From the NCBI GenBank assembly GCA_030674185.1, contig JAPXFY010000016.1:40077466-40141465 (forward strand): a stretch of DNA of 64,000 nucleotides, in the 5' to 3' direction. The translations under genes and the position numbers were made by a program. Source of the stretch: Monoplex corrugatus. Its lineage: Eukaryota > Mollusca > Gastropoda > Littorinimorpha > Ranellidae. This document shows, piece by piece, positions 35,664-48,500 of the stretch. Position 1 is the stretch's first letter, and each line of letters begins with the position of its first letter. The notes beneath the pieces were generated by a model, which was not told the DNA's origin, did no database searches, and saw only the letters and a program-made list of their open reading frames with translations.

Positions 35664-35967
35664 GTGAGACAGCTATTTTTTTTCATCTGTGAAAATCGAA
35701 AACAATGCATCCTCAAACTTGGCTTAAAAATGTGCCGATTGCCTAAAAATGAAAAAAACAAACAAACAAACAAACAAACATGTGAATATAGTAGGTCTAA
35801 TGTAAATGTTGGAAGTTAAAAAAACAAACAAAATCTCAGAGGCGCAGACTGCGTTCGTTCACTTGATCAGTTGATGAATAAGGGTAGGCCTAATCTGAAC
35901 CTACAACTGAAACTAACCATACTGTCATCACAGTCCGCTAACCCTTATCCTTTAAAGAGCTGGTTTA

Positions 35968-36026
<59 letters not shown>

Positions 36027-39000
36027 ACAACCATGAAAAACCAGAATTTAGGGCTGCAACATCACGAGACAGAAGATCTCACTCTCAACAGCTCAACCGC
36101 TTACAGTGTGTTCGAGACTACAGACAGAACTCATTCCTGCCATGTACCATCCAGGAGTGGAATGAAAACTTGACATAGCCTGCTGTGTCATCAGAAACTC
36201 TTGACCTATTTAGGGCAAGAGTTTGCAGCCTCCTACAATAACTTTTTTTTCCCCCTGTATTTGCCCCCATAAGTGTCAGATTATTCAACTGGATGATTGT
36301 GGACACTGAACGGATGATGATAACACACACACTCTGTCACACTGACTGTGCCACAGTGTGCACTATACAACCTACCCGTACACATACATGCCATGGTATA
36401 CACACACACACATACACGCACACACACACACACACACACATGTGCGCGTGCGTGCAGAGTGATAGCACTCTCACAAAATGAAATCCAAATCAAATGACAG
36501 TGACAGAGGAAACAAGAAAGTCAGTCAAGTAACTTCGTTCAAGTTTCCCATTTTGATCATGGATATCATAAATTCATATCCTTCGAAACAGGACCAGCTG
36601 AGAAACCATGCTCTTTCACTTAAGATAGTGAAAAGGGCAAAAATTTCAAAGTGTGCATGCCCTATTTAAAGTGGAGTCCAACTATAACGAACTTGCCTAT
36701 GTATAACAAATTGCTCGCAAAAACGTACTTTTTTTTATTGTGCCTATCCACATCTTTCTCTTTCACTTGCGTAAAATACTGTGCTGTACATAATGAACAA
36801 ATTCTACTTTAGTCTACTATTGCACATAACAAACTCCTTTTTGTATGCGTTGTTTTCCAAAGGCCAAGCTTGCTGTACAAATGACAAGCACTTCATATTT
36901 GTACAAATGCTCAGAATCATAAACTGTGGTAGGCTGTAGCACAGCAATCAGTGTCAGTTTATGTTCAATGCTCCACATGCACCTTTGCTTTGCTGGTGAC
37001 ATAACATTAGCAGTGATCAGTGAGCGCTCTGTGCGTGTATATGTATGTGTGTATATGTGTTTGTGTGTGTGTGTGTGTGTGTGTTTGTTTTTAGATTCTT
37101 CAGTGACTGAGCTTTAAATTTAACTGAAACCATAATGATGATATATATAGAACAGGGAATGTTGTGAATAATTACAAATACTCACTGTTATATAAGGTCA
37201 CTGATTTTTCTTACTTGTACTTGTAGCTACTGTAAACAACTGTGATAATGAACATACATTATATCCATCTCCTTTGACTTTCGTTATAATGGACTCCACT
37301 GTATGTTTTTTCAGTCAGTTGATCTGGACTGTGAGTGGTCACAACAGAGTGCATAAACTATTTTCAGTGAAAAAGTTCACATTATTGAATGAATTTGAAA
37401 TTGATTGACTTGTGGAGGAGGGGGGGGGGGGGGGCACACCTTGAATTTAAAATCAGTTGATTTGAGAAGGCTTGAATTTGAAATCAGATATATGCATTTA
37501 TAAGCTTACTGGTAAATCTGTGTGCTTGGATTTGATTAGAAAGGAGAATTAGAGCACCTGGTCATAACAGGAAAGCTGGAGAGAAAAAGAACACCAGGTA
37601 GACCCAAGGAGAAAATATTGGACAGACCTGCATGGTGGCTGAGGACAGAGAGTGTGGAAGATATATATACTTGCAGCGACAAAGGATAGATTCATATGGA
37701 GGGCCATGCTCGTCAGTGCCATGCAGCAGGACACATGATGATGATGATGGTGTTAATTGTTAGTGTTATAAATAAAAAAAGAATTCTAATTCAGTTGTAA
37801 TATGTGCTGTATTTTTACTTTTTTACAAGTGTGTTTTTGTTTTTTGGTAGGATGCAAAAATTCACTGGTGAACATGGAAGCCCGACCAATCGACTCCAAA
37901 ATGTTGACACGGCGCTGTGTTGTGGCAAGGTTACGTGATGTAACAATGCCTAAGTTTCGTGACCTGGTGACAAACAATGCAGGGGCATTGCTTGTGCTCC
38001 TGCCACAAGACCTAGCTCAGCTCTCATCTGAAGAGCAGGAGGTGATTGATTAATTCATTAATTCAATTAAAATGTTATTTGAGCTTTATGATAATACTGG
38101 TAATATTTCGTATAAAATTACTGATAAAAGCTTCAGTTATTCATCTGGGGCTAGTGTCATGATCTTCCTATGGATGTTCAACTAGCATTCCAAGGAGCTA
38201 TTATCAACTCAGTCCTGCAACACTTAATCTAAGTAGTGTTCAGTCAGAGTGGATCACCTGAGGATGGATCATTATATAGATAAACTGTTTGGAATTATGT
38301 AAAGTGTGATTACTTTACCAAACTATAAAACTCAAAATGTGAGTAGTTAGACTTAGAGAAATCCTTGTAAGTGCTTTTGTGTATTGTTTGCAGATCTGTT
38401 AGTATGTACAACAAACTTCCTTGTTTGGCTCGTAGAGAGAAATATGAATAATACTTTGATTTCATTTTTGTTTTGTGAAAATGTTGATAATGCTTTGTTT
38501 ATTTTATTAATGACATGTCATCAGTGGCCTCATTAGGTATAATTTATATCATTGCAAGTTATGTATGAACTCATCGAAACAGGCAACAATAGATCATAGA
38601 TGATCCAGAAGAGATTACACTCGCACAGCAAAAGCAGATTACAGGGAATACAGTCCCTCTATATTTGTGTGTGTGCATGTGTCATTTTTTGTTTGTTTGT
38701 TTGTTTTTGGTATTTGATAACATTATAATTTATATTTTTCAGATAGTGTGTTGATACCTGACTCCATTGTAATTAATACATTGAAATGATCTTTTCTGAA
38801 GCCATTCACACTGGGATGATTGAAATCAATTAACACTGGCAATAAGGGATTCCAGAAGAGTTTGAGTTTGTAAACATTATCTATTTTTCATTTAACATTA
38901 TAATGACAACACTTAGTTACAGTTAACATCATTTATCAAGACTGTTGTGTGCAGCACCTGCAGAGCCTGGAGCGAGACTTGATGCAAGAGGAGACCACTC

Positions 39001-42000
39001 TGCCTGTCTTCTTCGCTCGTGAGACAAGAGAGTTACAGGATATTTATGAAGACCTGGAACATGGGGCGGCTGGCGACCAAGCTAGCAGTGCATGGGAAGG
39101 TCAGTCATGTATTGTTTAAATACTAAAGTCAGCAACAGTTGAACAAACAGTGTTGTCTCACTCGAGTGTAAGCTCATTGTTGTGGCTGGCGACAAGTTAC
39201 ATTGCCTGGGAAGATGAGTTGTGCGTTTAGTACTTGAGTAAAATAATAGTCTGTAATTAGTGTAAGCATGGTGTGGTTGTTTAGCCCACCTAGTGCGTAT
39301 GTTCGTTAATGATGTTGCTGCTGCTCATGGATTAATGATAATGGATAATGTTCTTCCCTTCAAGAGGGAACCATGGTATGGATTTTACTATTTTTAGTTA
39401 TTTTTGTACATGTATGTGGATCTTTTTGTTTTGTTTTGTTTTTTTGTTGTTGTTGACATCACAGTTGGATTATGTGTGAAATTTTGCCAGGGACATCCTT
39501 AAAAAGCATGACATTGTATGTTTAGAGCGTGATCAGGGTGAATTTGTACAAGACAGAAACAGTGTGTTTTTGGAGCATGACCTGGGATGAATTTGTACCA
39601 GACAGAAAGCAAAGTATAAAACTGGTAGGGGAAAAAACTCTTCTTTGCCAGAAAATTTTGAAAGTCAGTGAAACTTTTTTTTCCCCAATATTTTTGTGGA
39701 TGATTTTCTGTCCTGTTGTTGTTTTTGTGTGTGTGTTTTGTTGTTTCATTTGAGTGTTGCGAGTTCTGCATCTGAATGTCTTGTTTCTTCTTTTCTCTTT
39801 ATTATCCTTTCCTGGCTGATTTTTCTGATCAAATTTTAAAGTGTTTGAGTTTGACTGATCTCGGGAGCAGTCTTTTTTCTTTTCTCCCCAAAGTGTTCTT
39901 AAGCTTATTGACGGAAGATATTATCCAGATGATGGTGAATTTTAAGTGTGCATGAATGTATATGAGTAATTACTGAGATAATTTTGTTTCTTTGTTTCAG
40001 CATTGCTGAGTTCAGTGACAGCAAACGGTTTCCAGATGGTGGTGAACGGGGCGCAGTCTAAAGCCCTGCAGGATTTCCAGATCACCAACATCCAAGGCCG
40101 ATTATCTGGTCACGGCATTGAGGAACAACTTCCCACTATTGTCATCACTGCTCATTATGATGCTACTGGCATAGCTCCAGTAAGTGGATTGCATGCTGAT
40201 ATTACACGTTCTTTTTATAAAGTCACAAACAAGTATGACAGCTTTTTTCTCATCTGCAGTCCACAGCCATCAGCCAGGTTCTCTGATGCTTGCAAGCGTT
40301 TGTGAGGTCAAATGTTTTGCCAGTTAATGTTCGAGTTGAAAAGTTTTTTTTATTCTTTTTGTATGTTGATTGTATTTTTTCATCTGTAGCTCATGTGCTG
40401 CTTGCTATTGGCATATCGCAAACACAAATTACCCTAAACTGTTAACATGTAGTAATAGTGTTCCATGCCACTTTGTTCTGGTCTTGGTAAATGTTTTAAA
40501 GCTTCATACAATTAGAGTACAAGAAAATGAAGTAAGTCTGTCCATTTAGTGTGAAGAGAGTGATATGGTCTGTCAAAATGAAGTTTATTATATGGGCTGT
40601 TTCAGGGCCTGGCATATGGTGCAGACTCTAACGGCAGTGGAGTGGTGGCTCTGCTGGAGCTGGCACGACTCTTCTCCAAACTCTACACCAACTCCAGGAC
40701 TCATGCAAAGTATCCTTGCGGACACATATTATCAGTATTAGCTTATAATATCTCTAAAAAAAAGAAATAATGTTGTGCCTTCTTATAATCAGACAGTACA
40801 AACACACAATTTTCATGTTCCCATGAAAGTGATACATTGTTTTTTTCTTCTGCTGTCCACATGCACAACGTCTGCTTACTTTCATCTTGATGTTCCTCTT
40901 GTGATCATAAACTCGTTACTAGTAATATTTTTGGCTATGGGGAAATGACTTCTTGTGTTGTAGTTTTTTTAAAAAGTAGGGTTAAATGAGTATATTGAAC
41001 ACACCTTGTACTGGTATTGTCCTTAACTATGTAGATACAACCTGGTGTTCTTGTTGTCTGGGGGAGGCAAGTTCAACTACCAGGGCACCAAGCGATGGAT
41101 TGAGGACAACATGGAGTCCACAGGTAATTTTCACACCTACACAGTCCTGAAATGGGAAAGAGATAGATAAGAGAATGGGACTTGTGGAATATAAGCTGAC
41201 ATCACCAGAATGATTAGAGCATTAATTAAAGCTGGCAAAGAACAGACCAGTTTTTATGTTGCAGGCTGGGATTGAGCCTGAGACATCATTCTTGAGTCCA
41301 CTGCTTTTTTTTCTGATGATCTCAGCTTAGTGTTTAACATGCCCCATTCTCTTATCTACCTCTTTTTTGTCAACAGAGGCAGCCAGCCAACAGAAAAATT
41401 GTGCCCTTGAGGGCAAAACTCAAGACCCTAGTGTTAACAGCATGACACTTTAAACAGTTGACAGGGCCACTATGATTGAGCTGTGTGTCTGTTTGAATAA
41501 TGTCGTAAATAGTGCTCTTTTGAATGATGTCATAAGTAGTGCCCTTAAAAGTAAAGACACATCCTGAGATTTTGCACAAAAAAGGAGAAAAAAGAGAGAG
41601 AGAAAAACAGTAAATATCTACGAGCACTTTGCTTCTAGATGGAGTTCGCACATCATTTTGGTTGGTTGTTCAGTGTATTGGGGTACAGGTTGCATGCTGT
41701 TTTCAGTGCCTTGTGAAACTAGGCCACTGCTGTCAATTTCAGAAAAACTCATTATGTTTGGATAGTGTTGTTTTTTTTTGGGGGGGGGAGGTGTTTTTAA
41801 TTGTCTGGGTGTGTGGGTGGATATTTCTACACAACTTGCTGGGACAAATTTTTTGCAGCCATGGGTTCTTATATGAGCGCTAAGTGCACGCTGCAGACAG
41901 GATTTTTTTTATGTCAATTGAAAAACTAGTGCCCAGACCACAACTTAAATGTAGAGTTTCATTGAAATTTTATTCAAGAGAGATTTATCATGGTGGGACA

Positions 42001-42474
42001 ACTCCATATGTGCTCCACCCAAATGTGTCAACAACTGTCTGGCAGGCTCATTGAATCTGCAAGTGAGTCTGCACAGTCTAGTGGAGTGGGAAGAGGAGTA
42101 CCTGTTCATCTGTGACTTGAATTGCAGACCTGGTCTTCTCTCATTTTTCAGGTCTGCATTTTGCTGGGCCATCACTTTACCACATGACTAAGATATTCAC
42201 CTAGATTCTACTAGATTATAACTACAGGTACATTACATTGACAGTACAAATGTTTATTAGTACCAGCCTTGTATTTGCTGTTACAGGTTCTTTCAAAACT
42301 AATGCACAATACAGTTCTTCTTCCCCTTCACACACTCACACATACACACAGGTACATACGTAACATGTATCTACCCTGTCATGACAGAAGGGGTCAGTGG
42401 TCACATAAAGTAGTCATTTGATAGAACAGATCCAGTTGATAGCATTGGGATGCATCTCCGCAAAGGAATTGCTT

Positions 42475-42545
<71 letters not shown>

Positions 42546-42554
42546 AACACACAC

Positions 42555-42594
<40 letters not shown>

Positions 42595-45500
42595 GCAAGC
42601 ACATATGCACAACATGATACATATGCAGTCTGACTGCACAGGTTGGAGTCTGCCTTGGAAAAAGAATTGAGCAATCTTCAGCTGTCACTGAGAATGGGTA
42701 CCTGACTAGTTTCAGGGTTGGAAAAGGTAGAGCCACAAGGAAGAGAAGGTGGGCACAGCCCTCACAATGCTGACTTCAAGAAAAAGTAGATGTATTTTCT
42801 GTTTCAAGTCTGTATGATTTGGGGTTATAGTGCATCTTGTATTTGTGACTCTTAAATAATGTTGAGGTCAAGTTGTTAAGTGTTTGTATGTTTGTGTATG
42901 TGTTGATCAGATTCAAACCTGCTGTCAGATGTGGCCTTTGTAGTGTGTGTGGACAGCATTGGAGGTGGGGAGTCTCTTCACCTGCATGTCTCCAAACCAC
43001 CCAGAGAAGACAGCAATGGGGGCATCTTCCTCAAGGTTAAAACAATGTGTGTGTGCTCGTGCGCGATTGTAAGCCAGAATTTTTCATACATTATCAATAT
43101 CATTTTATTGAGAAAAATCTCAGCTTTTTAATGATGCACATTACAGACCAATACAAACAAAGCTCTTGAGAATATTAGTGGAAAACTGAAGTTACTTGTT
43201 TTTAATAGTTACTACTGCGCTTGTACAGCGAAGCGAGATCACCGGTAACAAGGCAAGCTATTTCTAAGTCAGGACAGCACTCAGTGGGCTTCGCGCTGCT
43301 ACAGCTGCCGTCGCGGGACGAAACTAAGTGATCACCCTAAAACAGCCATATATGCTGTGATTTTATTTGCCAATGAAAGTATTTTTCTACAGAATTCTGC
43401 CAGAGATAACTCATCCATTACCTTGAGATCTTTAACATCTTCTAAGTGCATGCTATATAGGACCTCAGTTTATCCTCTGATCTGAAAAACTAGCGCCCAG
43501 ATCACCATTTGAGGTGCACTGGAGGGTGAAGGAATACCCTGTCCAATTTGTTAATTTGAAATTTGGACTTCTAGCATCTTAAGCAGGTGTTTAAGCCATT
43601 AGGTCACTCCTCCATTTTTGTTATCTCTAAAAATAGAAATTAAAGTCAGTTGTTTTTCTGCCCTAGGAGCTTTTTGTTTTTGTTTTCATTTATGAATTTA
43701 TTTCTTTTCCTGCTGATGTTAGATTTTTGATGGGGTGTGTGTGTATGTGTGTGTCAGTCAGTCAGTGTCTGTTTTTTTTTTCTCATCAACAAGTAAAGAA
43801 GAGATTAGCATGTAACATATTTTTAAGTATTGTTTTAAACAGAACCTGGAGGCAGCAGCTCAGGCACAGGACCCACCCGTGGAGTTCTCCATGGTTCACA
43901 AAAAGATCAACTTGGCAGATGAGATGTTGGCATGGGAGCATGAGCGATTCAGCATCAAGCGTCTGCTGGCCTTCACGTTGTCACGCTTCAACACCACCAG
44001 GGCTTTGGACAGGACTTCCATCCTGGATACACAGTCAGTCCTAGACCTTTGCTTTTTGGGTTTTTATAGACATTGTCCTTGACCTTGTCATGCTGTAACA
44101 CCAACATGCCTCTGGATAGGACTTTTATCCTTGACACACAGACAGTCCATGATTTTTTTTTTAAAGATGCTTTCCTTGCCTGTGTTTGGATTCGACATCA
44201 TCAGAACCATGGATAAGACTTATATTCTTGACACCTTCGCAACCAGTCTCAATCCTTCACAGACCTTCTCAGTTTGTCCCAGTTCTTCACAGTTTGTCCT
44301 AACATTCAGTCTGTTTCAAATCTTCACTGTCTGTACTAAGTTTTCACTGTCCCAAACTGTCATATTCTGTCTCAAACCTTCACAACACTGTCCCAAACTA
44401 TCACACTCTGTCCCAAACCTTCACAGTCTGCCCCAGATCTACACAGTCTGTCCTAAACTTCAGTCTGATAGAAATTTTCATAGTCTGTCCCAGACCATCA
44501 CAGTCTCAAACCTTCATGGTCTGCCCCAAACCTTCAGTCTGTCTTAACTCACTCTATGTACAATTATGCCCCTTGCCGTTCCCCTGATACGCACCATTTG
44601 TATAGGTCATGTGAAAAATTCTCATTCAAACAAATGAAAAAGAGAGCAGCTTTGAAATTTGGCAGGTCATATATGAAAATATTGGTGTACAACATGCTGA
44701 AATTTCAAGTGTTTAACCCTCATGGTTGCTGAGTAATAGTACAAGTAAAATTGGAGAAATTTTCAGGTGAAAAATGTCTTACAAAATACAGTCAGTCAAT
44801 ACATCAGTTCCTACAGTCACATTTTGAATGAAATTTCATAAAATCCAACGTGCACGTACTCCAAGTGCACTGAAGGAAGAGATCGTCTCGAAGAGTTCCG
44901 AGATGTTGAGTATTGTTTCAGCCGTTTGCTTTTCCGTCGTCTGCTTTGCTGCAGAGCTAGTGGGTCGTGGACTTCGCACTGTCTACGCACCAACTGCAGA
45001 GTACAGTGACCTAATGGCCTGAAATGAGACTAAGAATGACCGAAGAATCTATTTCTGGCCATTAGTTTCAGTTAAGGAAAATACTGAAAGCCCCGCGAAT
45101 TTTCAAAACCCAAGTTGGATTTCTCCGACGCTCATACACAAGCGTTGTTGAGACATGATTGGGAAATCCCAACGCTTGTAGCGAGAGAGTTAAACCTGTT
45201 TCAAATCTTCACAGTCTTTCCCAAACCTTCAGTCAGTTCCAAACTTTCACAGTCGACCCCAATCTTTTATAGTCTGACCCAAACCTTCACAGTCTCTCAT
45301 AGACTTCCTGCCTGGCCCAAAAGCCTTCTCAGTCTGACCCAATTCTTCACAGTCTCTCCTAAACCTTTAGTCTGTCCCAAACTTTCACAGTCCATCCCAA
45401 ATCTTCACAGTCTGTCCCAAGTCTTCACTATCAATCACAAACCTTCACACCATCTCTCATTGAGATGCTATTGTTGTAGCACAATGTACAACCATTAGAC

Positions 45501-48500
45501 TGTTTGAGCCACACTTCACAGCTAGCGTGGTATTCAGATATATCTGTAGATCTAATGTTTGGATCAGAAGGTTGGTACTTTTGCTGTGGTTAATTGCTGT
45601 GTGTGTGTTGGCCAGGAAATTTGAGCAACACCGTCAGTGATGCTTCTGTTAAGTGGATGAGACTCGACTGTGCGGGCCTAGTCTTCCTAAAAAGCGTGAA
45701 GCATGGTCAACTCTGGGTAGAAGCCATTCAGGGCCAAAAAAACCTGCAATAATGCTTTTGGACTGATGATCCATAACCTCCCAGTCAGCTGTCCAGTGTC
45801 CAGGTTGACTGATAGTTACTCTGTTATTTCATTCTGTGGCCAGAACTTTGTGAAATCTTGGTTTGTGTGCTGATTGTCAACAGGACAAAGGTGTATCATG
45901 AAAAGCTGTCCACCAACATCCGTGTGGTAGGAGAGGCCCTGGCCAGACATGTCTACAACATCAGTTCTCAGGGTGCCTTCAGTCTCTTTACAGATGCCAT
46001 GGTCAGTGTGTGTGTTAGTGTGTGTGTGTGTGTGTATGTTAATGGCAGTAGGGGAATGTAACAAAAGAGAATCTAGCAGATCCTGTTTGTTTGGCTAATA
46101 TTTGCCACAGACTGTGTAGTGTCAAGTTTGATCTGGAGTTTTTTCAAGAAGAATTCGTCACGTTCAGACAACTCCGCACGCACTCTAACCAAATCTGCCA
46201 GCAGCCATCTGGCAGATTCTCTGAGTCTGCACAAAATCGTATGCGCTGGTAAGGTCTTGAAATGGGGAGATGGGGGAGGTGGACCAGTGGAACACTGAGC
46301 TGACACCAGCAGAATGATGGAAGCATTAAGATCAGCAATAAACAGGCCAGTTTTTAATGTTGCAGGCTTGGATAGAACTTGAGATTTTGTTTCCATGGCT
46401 CCATCAAAAGAACCAACCAACAAGCAGCTCAGCACAATATTGCATTTTTATCAAGTCATAGCAAAACACAGCATCTCACACTGTGATCTAAATTCCTTCT
46501 TACCCATAACTTCCTCCTTGCCCTTCACACAGGACACGCAGGAGGATGCAGAAACATCTTGGTTGGAGTTCCTGACAGCACAGCCACGTGCAGCACAGCT
46601 GCTGCCACCAGAGAGCGTGGTGTTGGGGACGCTGGAGAACACATTGTCGCGCTACCTGAAGGACGTGCGACGAACCACTTTCAAGGCAGACAAAAGGTGG
46701 GTGGTACACTATTGTCAGAGTAGGGCTTCATTGTCAGTCTGCATTCTGGCAATGCTGCCTAAGTACAGATGCATATAAAAGTTGTCATGGTTGTTAGTAG
46801 CCTGTTACCTCATGGTCAGGTGTTTTTTGCGTGTGTTTTTTTTTATATATATATTTTTTTATTTGAGCATTCATGCGTTTTAGGCCTTGTCCCAACACTA
46901 ACTCTTTGCTGTGCATGGTGTTTCCATTTGTACTGCCTATTGCTTGCATGTTGGGTTGTATAGTGTTGGTAGGCTTAGCCAGTGGGCGTCAAGTGGGCAT
47001 CAGTTTTTTTCTTTCTGTTTAATCTGTTCACTGTTGGCTTAAAATCTGATGTTTTGAGTTCAGTCTCAGCCCGCAATATAAAAACTGGTCTGTTTGCTGC
47101 CCACCTTATTCCTCCAGTCATTATGATGATTCAGCTAAGTCTTTCATAGGCCCACTCCCCCCGCCATACCTGTCTGTTCTGTTTCAAAACTTTGCCAGTG
47201 CATAGGGTTTTGCACAGGCTTTAAGTAGTCTGCCAGATTATCACTGTTGGTGTAGGTGGAGAGCATATGGAATTGTCAGAGTGTAATGAACCCATCTTGA
47301 ACAAGTTCCAGACTTTGGTTGCTTGGCTCGCACTGAATGAACGAAGCAGTCTGAATGGTCATGTGCTCACTTTCTCTGGTTATTTGGCCCACACTGTGCA
47401 AGCATTATATAGTTGTGCAGTCTTCATATCCCATGTTCATCGAGTAGAAATGGCATCTATGAACAACTTGTTTTATCATTTATAGCTGTATCATTATGAG
47501 ACTATGCATTTGTTGTATCCATGGGAGTAGAAGGTTTTTCCCTACAGTTATTTGACAGTGACAGTCTTTGTTGCCAAGGGCTCTTTTTCCAAGCGCTTAG
47601 TGCATGATATCAGCACATTGGGTTGTCAGTTTATCATCACATCTGAAAGACTAGCACCCAGACCATCAGGGAGAAAAGTCAGTTGGTGAAGAGATAGAAA
47701 AACACAAAATCCTTGTCAAGGGAAGGGGCTGAGAACTTTAAAGCAGGAAATAAATGAGGCAGATTCTAGAAGTTTTTTTTTTCTTTTCCTTTGCTTTTAC
47801 AGAATGAAGATTCTGATCAGCATTTCCAAACCTGTCAGTTACTCTGCATCAGCGATGAGAAAACTCTAATCATTTTTGTTGAAATCTGTATAAAAATTAT
47901 TTCAGATGACAGCCAAGTATTAAGTATTGTGTACATATGTGTTGCAGGGACCCAGAGTTTGTCTTCTACACTGGAGCAGTTTACAGTATGAATGCCTTCA
48001 AGTGAGTACTTCATGTTGTCTATTCTGTGTGAAATTTGTGCGGGTATATGTGTATGCTCATATGAACTTCTTTGAATGTGTATTCTGTGTGAAATTTGTG
48101 CGGGTATATGTGTATGTTCATATGAACTTCTTTGAATGTGTAGTCTGTGCGAAATTTGTGCGGGTATATGTGTATGTTCATATGAACTTCTTTGAATGTG
48201 TATTTGGTGTGAAATTTGTGTGGGTATATGGGTATATTCATATGAACCTTTTTGAGTGTGGACATTGTGAATATTGGAATCTAAGATACCAATACTGTGT
48301 GGGTGGGCTGATTGGGTGCATTTGTGGTAATATATGTTGTCTTGACTGTCTTTTAGGTGTGTCTTGTTATTAAGATTTGTGTGTTTATGTCTGATATTGT
48401 ACTGAGGTATTATCTGTTTGGCAGATTGTTTATTATTAGTAGTAATGTTTTTATTATTAGTACTTATTGTTTATTATTAGTAGTACTGTTTTTATTATTA

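Noticed and set aside
43200..43345. GC-rich block with GCGAAGCGAGATCACC and GGGACGAAAC, considered as an RNA gene or ribozyme
   Set aside because: No cloverleaf, no CTGATGA box and no consistent pairing could be made by eye.
44828..45022. 64-codon ORF inside the TTAA element
   Set aside because: It has a hydrophobic stretch but no transposase or known motif, and short ORFs of this size are expected by chance.
48012..48373. 148-codon ORF downstream of NCLN exon 11
   Set aside because: It is a 60-bp tandem repeat read through. The exon 11 donor GTGAGT and the exon 12 acceptor give the conserved nicalin sequence without it.
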